The notes beneath the pieces are model-generated. The model worked only from the letters and a program-made list of their open reading frames with translations, was not told the origin of the DNA and made no database searches. A program made the position numbers and the translations under genes. A stretch of 64,000 bases of DNA from Corynebacterium minutissimum (lineage in GTDB: Bacteria; Actinomycetota; Actinomycetes; Mycobacteriales; Mycobacteriaceae), in the NCBI RefSeq assembly GCF_000805675.1, contig NZ_JSEF01000017.1, positions 1 through 64,000 on the forward strand. The letters are read 5' to 3'. Positions 62,263 through 64,000 of the stretch are shown in pieces (the first letter of the stretch is position 1; each line of letters starts with the position of its first letter).

Positions 62263-63384
62263 TTACGCCGGGGGCGCGACGGTACGGCCTTCGTGGAAGG
62301 TCGTGCTGAGTACCGTGCACGGCTGCTCCTGGGTCTGAGTGGTGCGCGACGACGCCCCCATCCGGGCACCCGCGCGGTCGATGAGGTCGGCGAGCATATG
62401 TCCGGCGGCCGCGCCTTTCGCTTTGTTGGGCTGCACGACGGTGCTCAAACCCACGGCTAAGGCTGGGGCGATGCCATCGAAGCCGGTAACGGACAGCTGC
62501 GAAGGCACGGCGATGCCGTGGTCGCGCGCATAGGCCAGCACGCCCAGCGCCATGGAGTCCGTCGTGCACAGCACCGCAGTAAGCTCCGGATGCGCGGTGA
62601 GCAATTCCTCCGCGGCAGCGTATGCCGTGCGGGAATCATTAATGTGCCGGGTGACCACGGGAATCGATTCCGGAGAAAGACCAGCCTCCTGAAAGACGTC
62701 CAATGCCCCCAGAACGCGGGAGCGCTGCACGTGCATATCGGCGGCCGCCAGCTGCTCGGGAGAGACGAAACCGTCGAGACGCTCGCGGTGCAGGCGGATG
62801 GTGAGGATGCCGATGTGGGTATGGGAGGCGTCGATAAGCGCGCGCGCTGCTGGGGCAATCGCAGCCCTGTCATCGATACCCACGAAGGGCAAGCCAGAAT
62901 CCGTGGGCTGGTCACAGACCACGACCGGCAACCCGCGCCGCCGCACGGCCTCGAGGTAAGCATCGCCCGCAGCTACGGAATACACCACGAAACCATCCAC
63001 CGCTGCGGAGCCGACGAGTTGGCCCGCGTGAGCGTCATCGGACGTGCCTACCGTATCGGGGCCCGCCGGGATGAGAGTCAAAGTCGTGCTCGCGCCCGCA
63101 GAGGCCTCCGCCATGCCGGCAAGGAAGTCAACGGACGCCATGTCCTCGAAGGCATAGGACAGGTGCTCGGTGAGCAGCACCCCCACCGAGCCTTGGCGGC
63201 GCGTGCGCAGACTGCGCGCGGTGGGATCTGGACCGACGTAACCGCGGGCCGCGGCTGCGGCCAGGATTCGCTCCCGGGTAGCAGGTGCCAGCTGGTCAGG
63301 ACGGTTATACGCGTTGGACACCGTGGTGCGGGAAACCCCGAGTTCGGCGGCGAGGGAGGCCAGCGTGGTGCTGCGAGTGGACAT
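62263..63384 (-). CDS. ipsA: LacI-family regulator, IpsA-like
   Basis: A 373-aa regulator. The N-terminal helix-turn-helix (TLASLAAELGVSRTTVSNAY) and hinge are followed by a periplasmic-binding-protein-like effector domain (residues ~62-340). Position after otsB matches C. glutamicum IpsA, which binds myo-inositol and activates the inositol phosphate synthase gene for mycothiol and lipoglycan precursors. The effector is inferred from synteny, not read from the sequence. The start ATG 63384 matches the family N-terminus. It is divergent from the zinc-binding gene, 73 bases away. Confidence 0.82.
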   Translation of the reverse strand: MSTRSTTLASLAAELGVSRTTVSNAYNRPDQLAPATRERILAAAAARGYVGPDPTARSLRTRRQGSVGVLLTEHLSYAFEDMASVDFLAGMAEASAGASTTLTLIPAGPDTVGTSDDAHAGQLVGSAAVDGFVVYSVAAGDAYLEAVRRRGLPVVVCDQPTDSGLPFVGIDDRAAIAPAARALIDASHTHIGILTIRLHRERLDGFVSPEQLAAADMHVQRSRVLGALDVFQEAGLSPESIPVVTRHINDSRTAYAAAEELLTAHPELTAVLCTTDSMALGVLAYARDHGIAVPSQLSVTGFDGIAPALAVGLSTVVQPNKAKGAAAGHMLADLIDRAGARMGASSRTTQTQEQPCTVLSTTFHEGRTVAPPA

Positions 63385-63419
63385 GCCGGTTACCTTACCC
63401 GTTTTCAACTCATTATCAT

Positions 63420-63450
63420 TTGACAACAATTTTCACTAGACCGTTAGAAT
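63420..63450 (+). promoter_or_regulatory. probable promoter of the znuA-like gene
   Basis: -35 TTGACA (63420-63425) and -10 TAGAAT (63445-63450) with a 19-base spacer, seven bases ahead of the start codon, so the mRNA would be nearly leaderless. Confidence 0.45.
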
Positions 63451-63457
63451 AGACGCC

Positions 63458-64000
63458 ATGACTACATCGCTCTCACGCCAATCTTGGCGCCGCCCCACCG
63501 CTCTCCTTTTCGCCGCTACCCTCGGCGCTGCATCGCTGACTGCTTGCTCCTCCAGCGGTGACAACTCTGACGGCGGCGCGCGGACCGGAAGCGATAAAGA
63601 GACCATCCACGTCGTCGCCTCGACGTCTATTTGGGCTGACGTGGCGCAAGCAGTGGTCGATACCGCGGAGACCGACGTCAACATCGACGTCAAGGCTATC
63701 GTCACCGGCAATGACGTGGACCCGCACCACTTCGAGCCGACCGCAGCCGACATCGCCCGTGCTAACGAAGCCGATGTCATCATTGCCGGCGGCGGTGGCT
63801 ATGATGCCTGGCTCTACCAGGCCGTGAAGAACCAGGACGCCATCATTCACGCTCTGCCCCTCACGGAGCATTCCCATGACCATGCGCACGATGAGCATGA
63901 CCACGCGCATGACGGGCGTGCACATGAAGACGGCCACGAGCATGGTGACCACACCCACAAGCACGCGCACGATGAGGGCCATGACCACGAGCATGCGCAT
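63458..64000 (+). CDS. znuA: zinc/metal ABC transporter substrate-binding lipoprotein, truncated by the window end
   Basis: The first 181 codons of a cluster-9 metal-binding protein (ZnuA/TroA type); the rest lies beyond the window. The signal peptide ends SLTAC (lipid Cys ~30). The core starts IHVVASTSIWADVAQAVV and has the metal ligand His in GNDVDPHHFEPTAADIA. From about residue 136 a His-rich loop holds alternating His/Asp (SHDHAHDEHDHAHDG and onward), which in ZnuA proteins captures zinc. It is divergent from ipsA. Confidence 0.92.
   Translation, partial: MTTSLSRQSWRRPTALLFAATLGAASLTACSSSGDNSDGGARTGSDKETIHVVASTSIWADVAQAVVDTAETDVNIDVKAIVTGNDVDPHHFEPTAADIARANEADVIIAGGGGYDAWLYQAVKNQDAIIHALPLTEHSHDHAHDEHDHAHDGRAHEDGHEHGDHTHKHAHDEGHDHEHAH

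Noticed and set aside
63385-63457. Possible Zur box between ipsA and znuA (ATCATTTGACAACAATTTTCA region)
   Set aside because: Partial resemblance to a TGAAAA/TTTTCA-type dyad only; symmetry is poor and I could not align it with a consensus I trust.

Overview
The window is a chromosomal segment of a high-GC actinobacterium, almost certainly a Corynebacterium. The case rests on gene content and order: a RamA-type regulator next to cysK-cysE, an ActA-type CoA-transferase, a mycothiol synthase, the PhoR/PhoS two-component system, pyruvate:quinone oxidoreductase, ThrE, and otsA-otsB followed by an IpsA-like LacI regulator and a zinc-binding lipoprotein. This order matches what I remember of Corynebacterium glutamicum. 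The pst-mshD-lmeA-nitrobindin-pabC-ygfZ-DUF3073-purM-purF stretch also matches Mycobacterium tuberculosis. The fatty-acid cluster (htdX/fabG4/fadA2/fadE5-like) suggests a lipid-using species rather than C. glutamicum itself. I cannot name the species.

Layout. 1-270: leader and promoter of an rRNA operon that runs off the left edge on the minus strand. 0.27-4.5 kb: murA, ramA, cysK, cysE and a small acetyltransferase. 4.6-5.8 kb: five minus-strand tRNAs (Phe, Asp, Asp, Glu, Lys) with a CsoR-type regulator among them. 5.9-8.8 kb: actA and dusB. 8.9-13.8 kb: phoU facing pstSCAB. 13.9-20.0 kb: mshD, lmeA-like gene, diacylglycerol-kinase-like enzyme, haem-less nitrobindin-like protein, class IV aminotransferase, ygfZ and DUF3073. 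20.1-23.1 kb: purM, purF and a sterol-carrier-like gene. 23.2-30.0 kb: thioesterase and beta-oxidation-like cluster around a divergent promoter with a strong palindrome. 30.1-31.5 kb: an unknown gene and a hemolysin-III family protein. 31.7-35 kb: purSQL. 35.2-40.3 kb: a secreted nuclease with a collagen-like stalk, then a small AT-richer accessory patch with a decayed serine protease and a small membrane-anchored protein. 40.3-49.1 kb: predicted deacetylase, ptrB, purC, an uncharacterised secreted/cytosolic gene pair, two long inverted repeats, purB and purD. 49.2-57.3 kb: HIT protein, phoS-phoR, two MFS carriers, pqo, a TetR regulator and tRNA-Thr. 57.4-64 kb: thrE, a lysine-tail protein, otsA, a lipoprotein, otsB, ipsA-like gene and a truncated znuA-like gene.

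How the genes work together. Seven de novo purine genes (purC, D, F, L, M, Q, S) and purB lie in several operons. The Pi uptake system (pstSCAB, phoU) and its likely regulator (phoS-phoR) share the window; a 7-4-7 direct repeat ahead of pstS is a good candidate PhoR operator. RamA, ActA and Pqo belong to acetate/pyruvate metabolism. OtsA/OtsB make trehalose, which also feeds the mycolate cell envelope. 

Most interesting signals: three CGGGGGTA octamers at exact 41-bp spacing ahead of ramA; a MurA with Asp in place of the catalytic Cys; a 30-bp palindrome controlling the fatty-acid cluster; the Pho-box-like repeat; two adjacent nested inverted repeats next to purB; the nuclease stalk built from six alternating beta-like and collagen-like units; and a protease pseudogene whose frame is restored by one A. 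I saw no CRISPR array, prophage, complete insertion sequence or obvious defence system.
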